64,000 nt of DNA from Alistipes sp. GTDB lineage: Bacteria > Bacteroidota > Bacteroidia > Bacteroidales > Rikenellaceae. The DNA lies in assembly GCA_017555695.1 (NCBI GenBank), contig JAFZFX010000011.1, forward strand, positions 1 to 64,000, in the 5' to 3' direction. Positions 1 through 8,122 of the stretch are shown here, piece after piece (positions within the stretch are counted from its first letter, which is position 1; every line of letters begins with the position of its first letter). The notes below the pieces were generated by a model. That model saw nothing but the letters and a program-made list of their open reading frames with translations, did not search any database and was not told the origin of the DNA. A program made the translations under genes and the position numbers.

Positions 1-153
1 CCTGAGTTTGTTATCGAGCACGCTGTTAAGGGTATGTTGCCAAAGACTCGTCTTGGTGACGCTATCCTCAAGAATTTGAAGGTATATGCCGGCGCAGAGC
101 ATCCTCACGCCGCACAGTGCCCCAAGGAAATTAAGTTAAACGAGATTAAGTAA
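1..153 (+). CDS. rplM: 50S ribosomal protein L13, C-terminal part
   Basis: Open reading frame entering from the left edge and stopping at TAA 151-153. The 50 visible residues contain [11 protein letters not shown], the conserved 'GMLP' region of L13, followed by [12 protein letters not shown], the usual L13 C-terminus. L13 is an early-assembly protein of the large ribosomal subunit. It lies 5 nt upstream of rpsI, the standard rplM-rpsI pair. The start is outside the window. Confidence 0.95.
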   Translation, partial: PEFVIEHAVKGMLPKTRLGDAILKNLKVYAGAEHPHAAQCPKEIKLNEIK

Positions 154-158
154 GAAGT

Positions 159-545
159 ATGGAAGTTGTAAACACCGTAGGTCGCCGTAAGGCAGCTGTA
201 GCTCGCGTATATGTGAAGCCGGGTAATGGTCAGATTACAATCAACCACCGAGCACTTGATGTCTATTTCCCCTTGAACATCCTCCAGTATGAGGTTAAGC
301 AGCCTTTGTTGGTTACTAACACTTTGGAGAACTATGATGTCACTATCAACTTGGTAGGTGGCGGTATCAAGGGTCAGGCAGAGGCAGCTCGTATGGGTAT
401 CGCACGTGCTTTGTGTCAGATTGACGCCGAACTTCGTTCAGTATTGAAGAAGAACGGTTTCTTGACACGTGATTCACGTGAGGTTGAGCGTAAGAAGCCC
501 GGTCAGCCTGGTGCGCGTCGTAAGTTCCAGTTCAGTAAGCGTTAA
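159..545 (+). CDS. rpsI: 30S ribosomal protein S9
   Basis: 128 residues, full length for S9. The N-terminus reads VNTVGRRKAAVARVYVKPG and the protein ends in the typical basic tail with KPGQPGARRKFQFSKR, whose last residues reach the P-site tRNA in the ribosome. Starts 5 nt after the rplM stop, so the two are co-transcribed. It is followed by a 183-nt gap with predicted RNA structure before rpsB. Confidence 0.97.
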   Translation: MEVVNTVGRRKAAVARVYVKPGNGQITINHRALDVYFPLNILQYEVKQPLLVTNTLENYDVTINLVGGGIKGQAEAARMGIARALCQIDAELRSVLKKNGFLTRDSREVERKKPGQPGARRKFQFSKR

Positions 546-728
546 TTCTTACACGACCGAAATTTCGGCAAGCACGACGCGAGTTTCAAACTTTCAAGAC
601 TGCTATATAATATATATAAGTATTACTTGTTGGTTGCTCCGTCGCGGAAAACTTCTCGGATTGGCCTAGGGCCACTACCTTGAGAGGTTGAAGAAAAGAG
701 AAATTAAAATTAAAACAGAAAAATTAAA
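546..728 (+). promoter_or_regulatory. Folded leader upstream of rpsB
   Basis: A 183-nt gap inside a ribosomal protein cluster. It holds a short perfect hairpin CCGAAATTTCGG near 557-568 and a larger hairpin in which AACTTCTC (650-657) pairs with GAGAGGTT (682-689, one G-U), enclosing GGCC/GGCC (663-666 with 670-673). This is compatible with an autoregulatory r-protein leader for rpsB-tsf. That role is inference. I saw no clear TAnnTTTG promoter box in the gap. Confidence 0.4.
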
Positions 729-1556
729 ATGTCACGTACAGATTTTAATACATTGTTGGATGCAGGCGTTCACTTCGGTCACCTGAAGCGTAAGTGGAAC
801 CCTAAAATGGCTCCCTACATCTTTATGGAGAAGAACGGCATCCATATCATCGACTTGCACAAGACAGTTGTAAAGTTGGATGAGGCTGCAGCAGCACTGA
901 AGCAGATTGCAAAGAGCGGTCGTCGCGTGTTGTTCGTAGCAACAAAGAAACAAGCTAAGGAGATTGTTGCCGAAAAGGTAGCACCCGTTGGTATGCCCTA
1001 TGTAACAGAGCGTTGGGCTGGCGGTATGCTTACAAACTTCCCCACAATACGCAAAGCCGTTAAGAAGATGGCCACCATCGACAAGATGTTGGGCGACGGC
1101 ACATTCAATAATTTCTCAAAGCGTGAGAAGCTTCAGATCGAGCGTCAGCGCGCTAAGTTGGAGAAGAACCTCGGTTCTATCGCTGACTTGACTCGCTTGC
1201 CCGCAGCTTTGTTCGTTGTAGACGTACAGAAGGAGTCTAACGCCGTTAAGGAGGCAAAGCGTTTGAACATCCCCGTATTTGCAATGGTAGATACTTGTTG
1301 TGATCCTACAGACATCGATTACGTAATCCCTGCAAATGACGATGCTTCAAAGTCAATCGCTACAATCCTTGATGTAGTATGCGCTGCTATCGCAGAGGGT
1401 ACTGAGGAGCGTAAGCTCGAGAAGGAGAAGGAAGCTCAGGAGTCAGAGGCTGCTCCCAAGAAGGAGGCTAAGCCCCGTATCAAGAAGGCTGTTAAGGCTG
1501 CAGTAGACGCTGAGGAGGCAACTGTTGCAGAGGTAGTAGCTGCTACTGAGGAGTAA
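729..1556 (+). CDS. rpsB: 30S ribosomal protein S2
   Basis: 275 residues. The N-terminus has the S2 signature LLDAGVHFGHLKRKWNPKM and the middle has ERWAGGMLTNF and PAALFVVDVQKE, both diagnostic. S2 joins the small subunit late and contacts S1 where present. After about residue 225 the protein carries a charged, Ala/Glu/Lys-rich tail of about 45 residues (EERKLEKEKEAQESEAAPKK...), a low-complexity extension commonly seen in Bacteroidota S2. tsf follows after 50 nt in the classical rpsB-tsf arrangement. Confidence 0.97.
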   Translation: MSRTDFNTLLDAGVHFGHLKRKWNPKMAPYIFMEKNGIHIIDLHKTVVKLDEAAAALKQIAKSGRRVLFVATKKQAKEIVAEKVAPVGMPYVTERWAGGMLTNFPTIRKAVKKMATIDKMLGDGTFNNFSKREKLQIERQRAKLEKNLGSIADLTRLPAALFVVDVQKESNAVKEAKRLNIPVFAMVDTCCDPTDIDYVIPANDDASKSIATILDVVCAAIAEGTEERKLEKEKEAQESEAAPKKEAKPRIKKAVKAAVDAEEATVAEVVAATEE

Positions 1557-1606
1557 TCCCGAGTTTATCAAGCAAAGAAATTATTAACATTTAACACAAG
1601 ACAATT

Positions 1607-2437
1607 ATGGAAATCAAGGCAGCAGATGTAATGAAGCTCCGCAAGATGACTGGTGCAGGTATGATGGATTGCAAGAAGGCTCTTATGGAGGCTGAGGGCG
1701 ATTTTGAGCGTGCTAAGGATATCATCCGCGAGAAGGGTAAGCTCGTTGTTAGCAAGCGTGCAGACCGCAGTGCATCAGAGGGCGTAGTAGTTACTAAGGT
1801 TGTAGGCCAGAAGGCTTATCTGTTGTGTCTTGCTTGCGAGACTGACTTCGTAGCTCAGAACTCTGAGTTCTCAGCTTCAGCTAACGCAATCCTCGAGATC
1901 GCAGTTGCTAACGATGCAGCTGATGTAGAGGCTTTGAAGGCTATCAAGAACGCTGAGGGTATCACTGTAGAGGAGATGGTAACCGAGAAGTCTGGTCAGA
2001 CAGGTGAGAAGGTTGAGTTGGCTTACTATGGCCGCATCGAGGCTCCCTACTGCAACGCTTATGTTCACTTCAACAAGAAGTTGGGTACTATCCTCGGTTT
2101 CAACAAGGAGGTTTCTGACGAGGTAGCTCACACTATCGCTATGCAGGCAACTGCAATGGCTCCCCTCTCAATCGACGAGAACGACTGCCCCGCAGATGTT
2201 GTTGAGAAGGAGAAGGCTATCGCTTTGGAGATGATGAAGCAGGATCCTAAGAACGCTAACAAGCCTGAGGAGATCTTGGCTAAGATCGCTGAGGGTAAGA
2301 TGCGTAAGTTCTTCGAGGAGAACACTCTCTTGAACCAGGCATTGGTTGGTGAGAAGATCTCTATCCGCGAGTTCTTGCAGCAGTCAGACAAGGAGGCTAC
2401 TGTTGTTGCTTACAAGCGTTTCGCTTTGGAGGCATAA
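1607..2437 (+). CDS. tsf: Translation elongation factor Ts
   Basis: 276 residues, usual length. The N-terminal UBA-like domain carries MKLRKMTGAGMMDCKKALMEA, and the core region includes CETDFVAQN, the TDFV signature contacting EF-Tu. EF-Ts is the guanine nucleotide exchange factor that recycles EF-Tu-GDP. It is co-transcribed with rpsB and ends the ribosomal cluster, with a strong terminator 20 nt downstream. Confidence 0.97.
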   Translation: MEIKAADVMKLRKMTGAGMMDCKKALMEAEGDFERAKDIIREKGKLVVSKRADRSASEGVVVTKVVGQKAYLLCLACETDFVAQNSEFSASANAILEIAVANDAADVEALKAIKNAEGITVEEMVTEKSGQTGEKVELAYYGRIEAPYCNAYVHFNKKLGTILGFNKEVSDEVAHTIAMQATAMAPLSIDENDCPADVVEKEKAIALEMMKQDPKNANKPEEILAKIAEGKMRKFFEENTLLNQALVGEKISIREFLQQSDKEATVVAYKRFALEA

Positions 2438-2455
2438 TAGTTCCACTATAATAAG

Positions 2456-2486
2456 AAAATCCCAACCGAAAGGTTGGGATTTTTTG
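2456..2486 (+). terminator. Intrinsic terminator of rpsB-tsf
   Basis: GC-rich stem CCCAACC (2461-2467), GAAA tetraloop, GGTTGGG (2472-2478), extended by flanking A/T pairs and followed by a T run. It sits just after the tsf stop. Confidence 0.93.
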
Positions 2487-2510
2487 TTGTTATAAGTTCA
2501 AAATCTATTG

Positions 2511-2801
2511 TTACACTTTTCCGCCGATGTAGCTACGCAGGGCAGCGACATACTCCTCGAAGGCGGAAACACCCACTTGTGTGATGGCGCAGGTTGTACG
2601 GGGTATTTTACCCTTAAAACCCTTTTCCACTGTTATGTAGCCAGCCTTTTGTAGTTTGTCAATCTGTACGCTCAAATTACCAGCCGTAGCACCTGTCTGC
2701 TCGCGTAGATAGACAAAATCAGCACTTTCGACACTCAATAGTATCGACATTACGGCCAATCGCAGTTCGGAGTGTAGTAGCGGATTTAGTTCTTTGAACA
2801 T
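2511..2801 (-). CDS. Winged helix-turn-helix DNA-binding regulator
   Basis: 96 residues. The whole protein is one winged-HTH domain: helices around LHSELRLAVMSILLSVES, a recognition helix region with GATAGNLSVQIDKLQKAGYI, and a beta wing (VEKGFKGKIPRTTCAIT). This matches the small MarR/ArsR-like 'winged helix DNA-binding' family that Bacteroidota pair with a membrane protein. Its start overlaps the end of the upstream membrane protein by 16 bp, so translation is probably coupled. A palindrome in the operon promoter (3550-3564) is the natural candidate for its operator. The signal it senses is unknown. Confidence 0.85.
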   Translation of the reverse strand: MFKELNPLLHSELRLAVMSILLSVESADFVYLREQTGATAGNLSVQIDKLQKAGYITVEKGFKGKIPRTTCAITQVGVSAFEEYVAALRSYIGGKV

Positions 2802-3430
2802 ACGCTATTGTTTTTGCTGTTATATTTGCGGTTGAGAATATGCCCAGGGATAACCATCATAAAGAGGAATATGGCGGCAAATAGCAAGCAATCTATGTTC
2901 ATCCACTCTGCTTGCAGTGCAAGGTCGTTAAAGTCGACATAACGAATCATCAACCAATGCTTCAACGGAAAGAACATTGATGATGCCATAGCCACGATAC
3001 CGCCAATCTTTGTAGCCTTGTCGCGAATGACATATCCCGTCATTGTTGTTCCCATTCCCGCCATCAATATAACAAGGAATAGGATAGGGGCGTGGTAATA
3101 TACGAAGGCAAACATTATCCAAACGAACGATACGCCTATTACGCTCCAAACGATTGATATTACTCGGTCGATGTAGTTCTTTGCGCCGTTGTCGTGCTTG
3201 CCCCAAATCATCATTCCCACCCATCCAATAATAGGTATAAGCCACCATAGCCACCAACACTTTACATCGTATTGGAATAAGATATAATTAAGAATAGAGA
3301 TTGCGACGGTGGTGTAGCCCCAAATCAGGAATGGAGTACCCGAATTGCGTGCCAAGCGTGCGCGCGAATCGTTAATCATCGAGGTGATGAGTTCTAAACT
3401 CTGTGCCTCTGAAAAATTGTTGTTTTGCAT
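2786..3430 (-). CDS. Multi-pass membrane protein, partner of wHTH regulator
   Basis: 214 residues, no family that I can name with certainty. The N-terminus is soluble and helical (SEAQSLELITSMINDSRARL). Five to six hydrophobic segments follow, the second rich in Trp (KCWWLWWLIPIIGWVGMMIW). It is the first gene of a two-gene operon with the wHTH regulator; 16 bp overlap. In Bacteroidota such pairs usually behave as a membrane protein with a dedicated transcriptional regulator, so a stress- or ligand-sensing role is inferred, not shown. Confidence 0.8.
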   Translation of the reverse strand: MQNNNFSEAQSLELITSMINDSRARLARNSGTPFLIWGYTTVAISILNYILFQYDVKCWWLWWLIPIIGWVGMMIWGKHDNGAKNYIDRVISIVWSVIGVSFVWIMFAFVYYHAPILFLVILMAGMGTTMTGYVIRDKATKIGGIVAMASSMFFPLKHWLMIRYVDFNDLALQAEWMNIDCLLFAAIFLFMMVIPGHILNRKYNSKNNSVCSKN

Positions 3431-3536
3431 AGTCTGTGTTTTTTCTGGTTTTTGTGTGTATTGGTTACCTCAATCTCGCTATAGATAATAGGTCTCGGCC
3501 GTCTACCAATTATACTAACCGGAGAATTTGGTGATG

Positions 3537-3568
3537 CAAATATAAAGTAGTTTATATTATAAACCAAA
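3537..3568 (-). promoter_or_regulatory. Promoter with embedded palindromic operator for wHTH operon
   Basis: On the minus strand a -33 TTTG (3565-3568) and a -7 TATATTTG (3537-3544) are separated by exactly 20 nt, an ideal Bacteroidetes sigma-ABfr promoter. The spacer contains a perfect inverted repeat GTTTATA-T-TATAAAC (3550-3564). A repressor bound there would block the promoter, so autoregulation by the downstream wHTH protein is likely. Confidence 0.75.
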
Positions 3569-3715
3569 TTTTTTGCAAAAAATGTTGTACTATTTAGGTC
3601 GTAGTCTTCTGATATATAATATATCATTGCGAGGAGGTGTTAGTCAGACGCGGCAATCTCTGTTGTAGAGAAGGCATTTAGAGTCGTTTTGGCGGTAAAA
3701 GATGGTCTGTGGGAT

Positions 3716-3746
3716 ATTGTAATGTCGATGAATTTAATTAAATTTG
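3716..3746 (+). promoter_or_regulatory. Promoter for the beta-propeller gene
   Basis: ATTG (3716-3719), 19-nt spacer, TAAATTTG (3739-3746); the coding start is 66 nt downstream of the -7 box. The rest of the 381-bp divergent gap 3431-3811 has no gene that I can support. Confidence 0.5.
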
Positions 3747-3811
3747 TAGAGCAATGCTGTGGCCATAGGCCCGCTGGGCATTGGTATTTACGAAAATAAA
3801 ATTAGACCTCT

Positions 3812-5359
3812 ATGAGAAATCGCCTTCTTGCAATATTGGTGTTGCTGGCTGTGAGTTATGTTTCTGCCGTGGCACAGACTCCCCAGGATAGGGTAGCGCT
3901 GAACGATATAACATTTGTTAGACAATCCTTCGTGCGTAACTTCTACTATACGGCAAAGGTTATGAGCCAGATAAATATGGAGGGCACAAAACTCTTTTTG
4001 CCCAATTCGGCAAATCTTATTGTCGAGAGCGCTGGCCCAGCGGCCGCGATTGAGCAGCAGGGGCGTACTCTCAACATTAAGGCATCGCAGGGTGCAACTG
4101 CCACAACCATCCGTGTCGGGGCGTTTCATCCCTATCTTACTTATGAGGCATCGTTCAGCGGTGTAGATGGAGCCGAGGCGGTGGGTATAACCTTCTATCC
4201 CAATAACGGTAAGGGCGAGACTATCCGCACACTCTACACTGCGGGCAAGATTGTCTCTACGCTCAAAAATGGCAATGAGGAGAAGGTGCTGGCAGAGAAG
4301 GCCACCGAGCCCACGGATCAAATCTCGTTAAGAGTGCAATATACGGGTGTGCGTTTTCATGTCTTCCGTCTCTACGACGATGGCCGAGCCGAGCTGCTCT
4401 ATAGCGTCAAATGCGACAAGAGAGCTGTAGATAGTTGTGTCACTACATCGTTTGGCATCACTGCGGAGTTGCCCTCTGACGGCGGTGTAACACTCCACAA
4501 GGCGCAGAGTCTGCTCACCTGCGGCACAGGTCAGGCCGACCCTCAAGTGGTGCAGACTACCGATGGCAAACCGCTGATTCGTGACGGTAGACTCTATATC
4601 TGCTTCACTACGCGCGGTTTTGAGCGAATTTTTGACTCCTATCAGGGTGTTTACTCTATTGACCTCGACTCTTTCGAGTTGCGATTGGAGGGCGCTCTTT
4701 TCTTCGGCAAGGGAGATGGGCTTATGTATGGCTTCCACGCTACAAAGGTGGTTTACGACCCCGAGCGCGAGGAGTATCTGGTGATGACAACCACACACGA
4801 GGATACCCATACGCTGGCCTACTGCTCGACCAAGAGCGACATCCTGCACGGCATACATTATTTGGAGTGTACCGAACTTGATTTCCCGCACAACTACACT
4901 CGCGGCAATGGTTACAACACCGAAGACCCCGACTTCTTCTACGATGCTAAGGCTCGCAAGTGGCGTTTGGCCTATTGTGCGCTGAAGGATAAGTCGTATG
5001 TGACATATCTCTGCGAGAGCAAGAATTGGAATGGCCCCTACACCCAGATTGCCGAGTCGAGCCAGAATAACAATACGGGTATCAGAATCACTACCGTAGG
5101 TGGTCGCCGCTATGTGCTCAGTGGTGGTAGCGATACTACATTCTACATCTACGATTATCCTACACTTAATTACGAGGGTACATTCAATCAGCAATACGCC
5201 AACGGCGGTTTCCGTGGCTGGCCCACGATTGTCCCCGTACCTTATGGCAATTATGAGCGATACCTCTGGATAACTTTCGACCGTGGGGCACAGACAGGGC
5301 GCTACTCTTACGGTACGCTCTACTTCTATTGGGGCGATAAAATGTGGAAAAAGGAGTAA
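3812..5359 (+). CDS. Secreted beta-propeller protein, GH32/43-like fold
   Basis: 515 residues with a signal peptide (MRNRLLAILVLLAVSYVSAVAQ). The first ~220 residues resemble a beta-sandwich. The second half shows propeller-style repeats: GQADPQVVQTTDGKP, DGLMYGFHATKVVYDPEREEYLVMTTT, NTEDPDFFYDAKARKWRLAYCALKD and RGWPTIVPVPYGNYERYLWITFD. Acidic residues at blade starts recall five-bladed glycosidases of the GH32/GH43/GH117 type. A glycan-acting exported protein is inferred; catalytic residues cannot be assigned. The stop is followed by msrC within 2 nt, an odd operon partner. Confidence 0.7.
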   Translation: MRNRLLAILVLLAVSYVSAVAQTPQDRVALNDITFVRQSFVRNFYYTAKVMSQINMEGTKLFLPNSANLIVESAGPAAAIEQQGRTLNIKASQGATATTIRVGAFHPYLTYEASFSGVDGAEAVGITFYPNNGKGETIRTLYTAGKIVSTLKNGNEEKVLAEKATEPTDQISLRVQYTGVRFHVFRLYDDGRAELLYSVKCDKRAVDSCVTTSFGITAELPSDGGVTLHKAQSLLTCGTGQADPQVVQTTDGKPLIRDGRLYICFTTRGFERIFDSYQGVYSIDLDSFELRLEGALFFGKGDGLMYGFHATKVVYDPEREEYLVMTTTHEDTHTLAYCSTKSDILHGIHYLECTELDFPHNYTRGNGYNTEDPDFFYDAKARKWRLAYCALKDKSYVTYLCESKNWNGPYTQIAESSQNNNTGIRITTVGGRRYVLSGGSDTTFYIYDYPTLNYEGTFNQQYANGGFRGWPTIVPVPYGNYERYLWITFDRGAQTGRYSYGTLYFYWGDKMWKKE

Positions 5360-5361
5360 CT

Positions 5362-5832
5362 ATGGCCGAGAATTTACTTATTGCCGAGGGAGGCAAGGAG
5401 GAGAAGTATGCACTCCTCTACAAGCAGATATCTGCAGTTGTCAGTGCCGAGGATGATACCATAGCCAATATGGCCAACATTGCGGCGATGATTCACGCGA
5501 CATTCGATTTCTGGTGGACGGGCTTCTATCGTGTCGTTGGCGAGGAGCTTGTTTTAGGCCCATTTCAAGGCCCGTTGGCGTGCAGCAGGATAGCTTATGG
5601 CCGAGGCGTGTGCGGTACAGCCTGGCGCGAGAAAACAACACAAGTAGTGCCCGATGTGGAGCTATTCCCTGGGCATATAGCCTGCAGTTCGTTGTCGCGT
5701 AGCGAGATTGTTGTGCCTGTCTGGAGTGGCGAGCAGATAACTGCTGTACTCGACATCGACAGCGAACATCTGGCCACTTTCGACGAGAAGGATAAAGAGT
5801 GGCTGGAGAGAATCGTAAAGCTGATTAAGTAG
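5362..5832 (+). CDS. msrC: Free methionine-(R)-sulfoxide reductase, GAF domain
   Basis: 156 residues from ATG 5362, chosen over the GTG at 5344 because AAGGAG (5351-5356) lies at proper distance before the ATG. Single GAF domain with the fRMsr signature: FDFWWTGFYRV, then GPFQGPLACSRI, GRGVCGTAWRE and GHIACSSLSRSEIVVPVW. The three Cys in ACSRI, GVCGT and HIACSS match the catalytic and resolving cysteines of the family. It reduces free Met-R-sulfoxide in the cytosol. Starts 2 nt after the preceding stop. Confidence 0.9.
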   Translation: MAENLLIAEGGKEEKYALLYKQISAVVSAEDDTIANMANIAAMIHATFDFWWTGFYRVVGEELVLGPFQGPLACSRIAYGRGVCGTAWREKTTQVVPDVELFPGHIACSSLSRSEIVVPVWSGEQITAVLDIDSEHLATFDEKDKEWLERIVKLIK

Positions 5833-5853
5833 TCTATAAAACTTCCAAAAAAT

Positions 5854-5892
5854 TAGGGGTTGTCCAACACATTTGTCGGACAACCCCTATTT
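5854..5892. terminator. Bidirectional terminator between msrC and GH97
   Basis: Inverted repeat AGGGGTTGTCC (5855-5865) with GGACAACCCCT (5879-5889), flanked by A/T-rich sequence, between two convergent genes. Confidence 0.85.
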
Positions 5893-5919
5893 CTATTGAT
5901 GCGTTTTGGACGCCTCTAT

Positions 5920-7890
5920 TTACTCGATAACGGCAGCGTAACCACCATTCATCATCATCTTCACCTCGATAGTGCTATCCTTTGTAACGGTCTGCTCTAC
6001 CTTGTTGTAGTGCATAGCCTGATAGTTGGCGTTTGCGCCATCCTTGTAAGCTGTGAGCTTGTGCTCGCCATCGCCCAAGAAGTCGAGTTTGATGTTGAAT
6101 GTGCGCTCCTGCTCAGAACCCTCGCAGATACCACCGATGAACCACTTGTCGCCCTTGCGCTTAGCCACGATGATATACTTTCCAGCCTCAGCCTCCAAAG
6201 CACGAGTCTCGTCCCAAGTAGTAGGAACAGATGCGATGTAGCGTGTGCAGTCGTCGTTCTTGTAGTACTCTGTGGGGTTGTCGGCCAACATCTGGATACC
6301 GCTCTCCAAAACTACATAGAGTGCCATCTGGAATGCGCGTGTACCAGCTGCTGAAGAGTTGGGACGGCTACCCTGGTAGTTATTGGGCTGACGGTTGTTC
6401 ATACCACCAGGAGTGAAGTCGGCAGCACCAACAGCGTTACGGATGAAGGGCAAGAAGATAGTATTCTCGGGGAGGCAACCACCCATCTGCTCCAAACCTC
6501 GTACACCCTCGTATGAGAGCAAGTTGGGATACTCATACTCCAAACCTGCGGGTGTGAACGAGCCGTGCATATCAATCAACAGATTGTGCTTTGCAGCCTC
6601 TGCCATAACTCGCTTGTAGAAGTTCACCATCCACTGGTCAGCGTGGTCCATAAAGTCAATCTTTACACCTGCGATACCCCAATCTGAGTATGTCTTGAAG
6701 AGCTCGAAGTTCTGCTCTACTGTGAGCCAAGACAACCAAAGAATGATACCTACATTCTTTGTCTTACCATACTCGATGAGCTTCTTAAGGTCGAGCTCCT
6801 CCTTGGGAGTGTAAGGGTCACGAGTGCTCTTTGCCCAACCCTCGTCGAGAATTACATACTCGATGCCGTAGTTAGATGCAAAATCTACATAATATGCGTA
6901 AGTGTCATAGTTGTTACCAGCCTTGAAAGTTACATCGGGGCCATAGGGTGTAGCGCCATTCCACCACTCCCAGCTAACCTTACCGGGCTTAATCCAAGAT
7001 ACATCGCTCAAAGTGTTACGACGAGCCAACTGTACGGGAACGGTCTGCTCGATGATACCCTTTGAGTCTGTGATTACAACATAACGCCAGGGGAAGCTAC
7101 GAGTACCCTGAGTCTTTGCAATGTAGTAACCCTCCTCGGTGATAGTCTCGCCACGGTCACCCCAGGGCTCCCACTTAAGCGGAGCTTTGGGGAATGCAGT
7201 TGATACACCACGCTTGTTGCCACGAAGGAACATACGGGGATAATCATCCACATCGCTCTCGCCAATCAAAAGCTGCAAGTCGTTATCACCAGACATAAGC
7301 ATAGGGATTGTAGCAATCTTGTGGTTGTTAGCCCAATCTGTAAGCCACTTCTCTGTCTCCTGGTGCTGGTAGCGCTCCTCGTATGAGGTGTTGAAATCTT
7401 TGCTGCTACAAGGCTGGAAATGTGTAGTGCAACCCTCCAAAGGAACCATTGTGAATGACTCGTAGTCAACAACAACCTCGCCCTTCTCCTTTGTGATGAA
7501 GCGATATGCTACGGCGTTGTCCATAACGCGCAACTCCACGGTGTAAGCGCCGAAGTTGATTGTAGCCTCGGTGTAGTTATCCTCGATTGTCGAGAACTTC
7601 AAAGGTACAACGGGCTTGATAGTCTGGCTTACAACTCGCTGCTTTACATTCTTTACCTCAGCCTCGCCGCCAAGTTTCTTGCCGTTCATGCTGAGCCAGA
7701 TGTCCTCCATCGAGTAGATGAACTTGCCATCCTTGCTTACTGTCCAGCCAAACTTACCCTTCTCGGTCTGCAAGTCTACTGTAATTTTGTTGTTGGGCGA
7801 TGTAATCTTCACTGACTCTGCTGCCTGCAACGCTGTGGGCAATGCGATAGCCAAAAGAAGCACCCATACTGATTTAATCACCTTGTGCAT
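5920..7890 (-). CDS. GH97 family glycoside hydrolase
   Basis: 656 residues with a signal peptide (MHKVIKSVWVLLLAIALPTALQA). The N-terminal beta-supersandwich runs to about residue 280. The TIM-barrel region begins near VSWEWWNGATPYGPDV, with EYVILDEGWA, GIILWLSWLTVEQN, GVKIDFMDHADQWMV and NLLIDMHGSFTPAGLEYEYPNLLSYEGVRG. This is the SusB/GH97 architecture at normal length. The Asp in GVKIDFMD is where retaining (alpha-galactosidase type) members keep their nucleophile, which favours a retaining enzyme over the inverting SusB type; this is inference. Its own promoter lies upstream; no sus-like genes adjoin. Confidence 0.93.
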   Translation of the reverse strand: MHKVIKSVWVLLLAIALPTALQAAESVKITSPNNKITVDLQTEKGKFGWTVSKDGKFIYSMEDIWLSMNGKKLGGEAEVKNVKQRVVSQTIKPVVPLKFSTIEDNYTEATINFGAYTVELRVMDNAVAYRFITKEKGEVVVDYESFTMVPLEGCTTHFQPCSSKDFNTSYEERYQHQETEKWLTDWANNHKIATIPMLMSGDNDLQLLIGESDVDDYPRMFLRGNKRGVSTAFPKAPLKWEPWGDRGETITEEGYYIAKTQGTRSFPWRYVVITDSKGIIEQTVPVQLARRNTLSDVSWIKPGKVSWEWWNGATPYGPDVTFKAGNNYDTYAYYVDFASNYGIEYVILDEGWAKSTRDPYTPKEELDLKKLIEYGKTKNVGIILWLSWLTVEQNFELFKTYSDWGIAGVKIDFMDHADQWMVNFYKRVMAEAAKHNLLIDMHGSFTPAGLEYEYPNLLSYEGVRGLEQMGGCLPENTIFLPFIRNAVGAADFTPGGMNNRQPNNYQGSRPNSSAAGTRAFQMALYVVLESGIQMLADNPTEYYKNDDCTRYIASVPTTWDETRALEAEAGKYIIVAKRKGDKWFIGGICEGSEQERTFNIKLDFLGDGEHKLTAYKDGANANYQAMHYNKVEQTVTKDSTIEVKMMMNGGYAAVIE

Positions 7891-7926
7891 AACTTTTTTG
7901 TTTTTGTTAATAGATATTTAGATGCG

Positions 7927-7958
7927 CAAAAGTAATCATTTTACCGATAGAATACAAT
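7927..7958 (-). promoter_or_regulatory. Promoter of GH97 gene
   Basis: Minus strand: ATTG (7955-7958), 20-nt spacer, TACTTTTG (7927-7934), 37 nt before the start codon. Confidence 0.6.
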
Positions 7959-8051
7959 ATTCAGACACAATAACTTCCACGCGTTCTACATTTATCCACC
8001 ATAACCCCAAACTGCCAACGGTGGAGGTGTCGTGGCAAAATGTGTTGGGGT

Positions 8052-8083
8052 ATTGTGAAAATAGCCCGAATTTTGTAAATTTG
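8052..8083 (+). promoter_or_regulatory. Promoter of pepD
   Basis: ATTG (8052-8055), 20-nt spacer, TAAATTTG (8076-8083), 40 nt before the chosen ATG. Confidence 0.6.
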
Positions 8084-8122
8084 CCAAATGTATAACTAAC
8101 TTTTTTGAATCATTTAAAACTT

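Noticed and set aside
469..669. ORF overlapping rpsI and the rpsB leader
   Set aside because: Ser/Val/Arg-biased frame overlapping rpsI; better explained by leader structure.
3600..3800. Possible mobile-element remnant between 3431 and 3811
   Set aside because: Sequence looks mixed in composition, but no terminal inverted repeats, target duplication or transposase fragment could be found.
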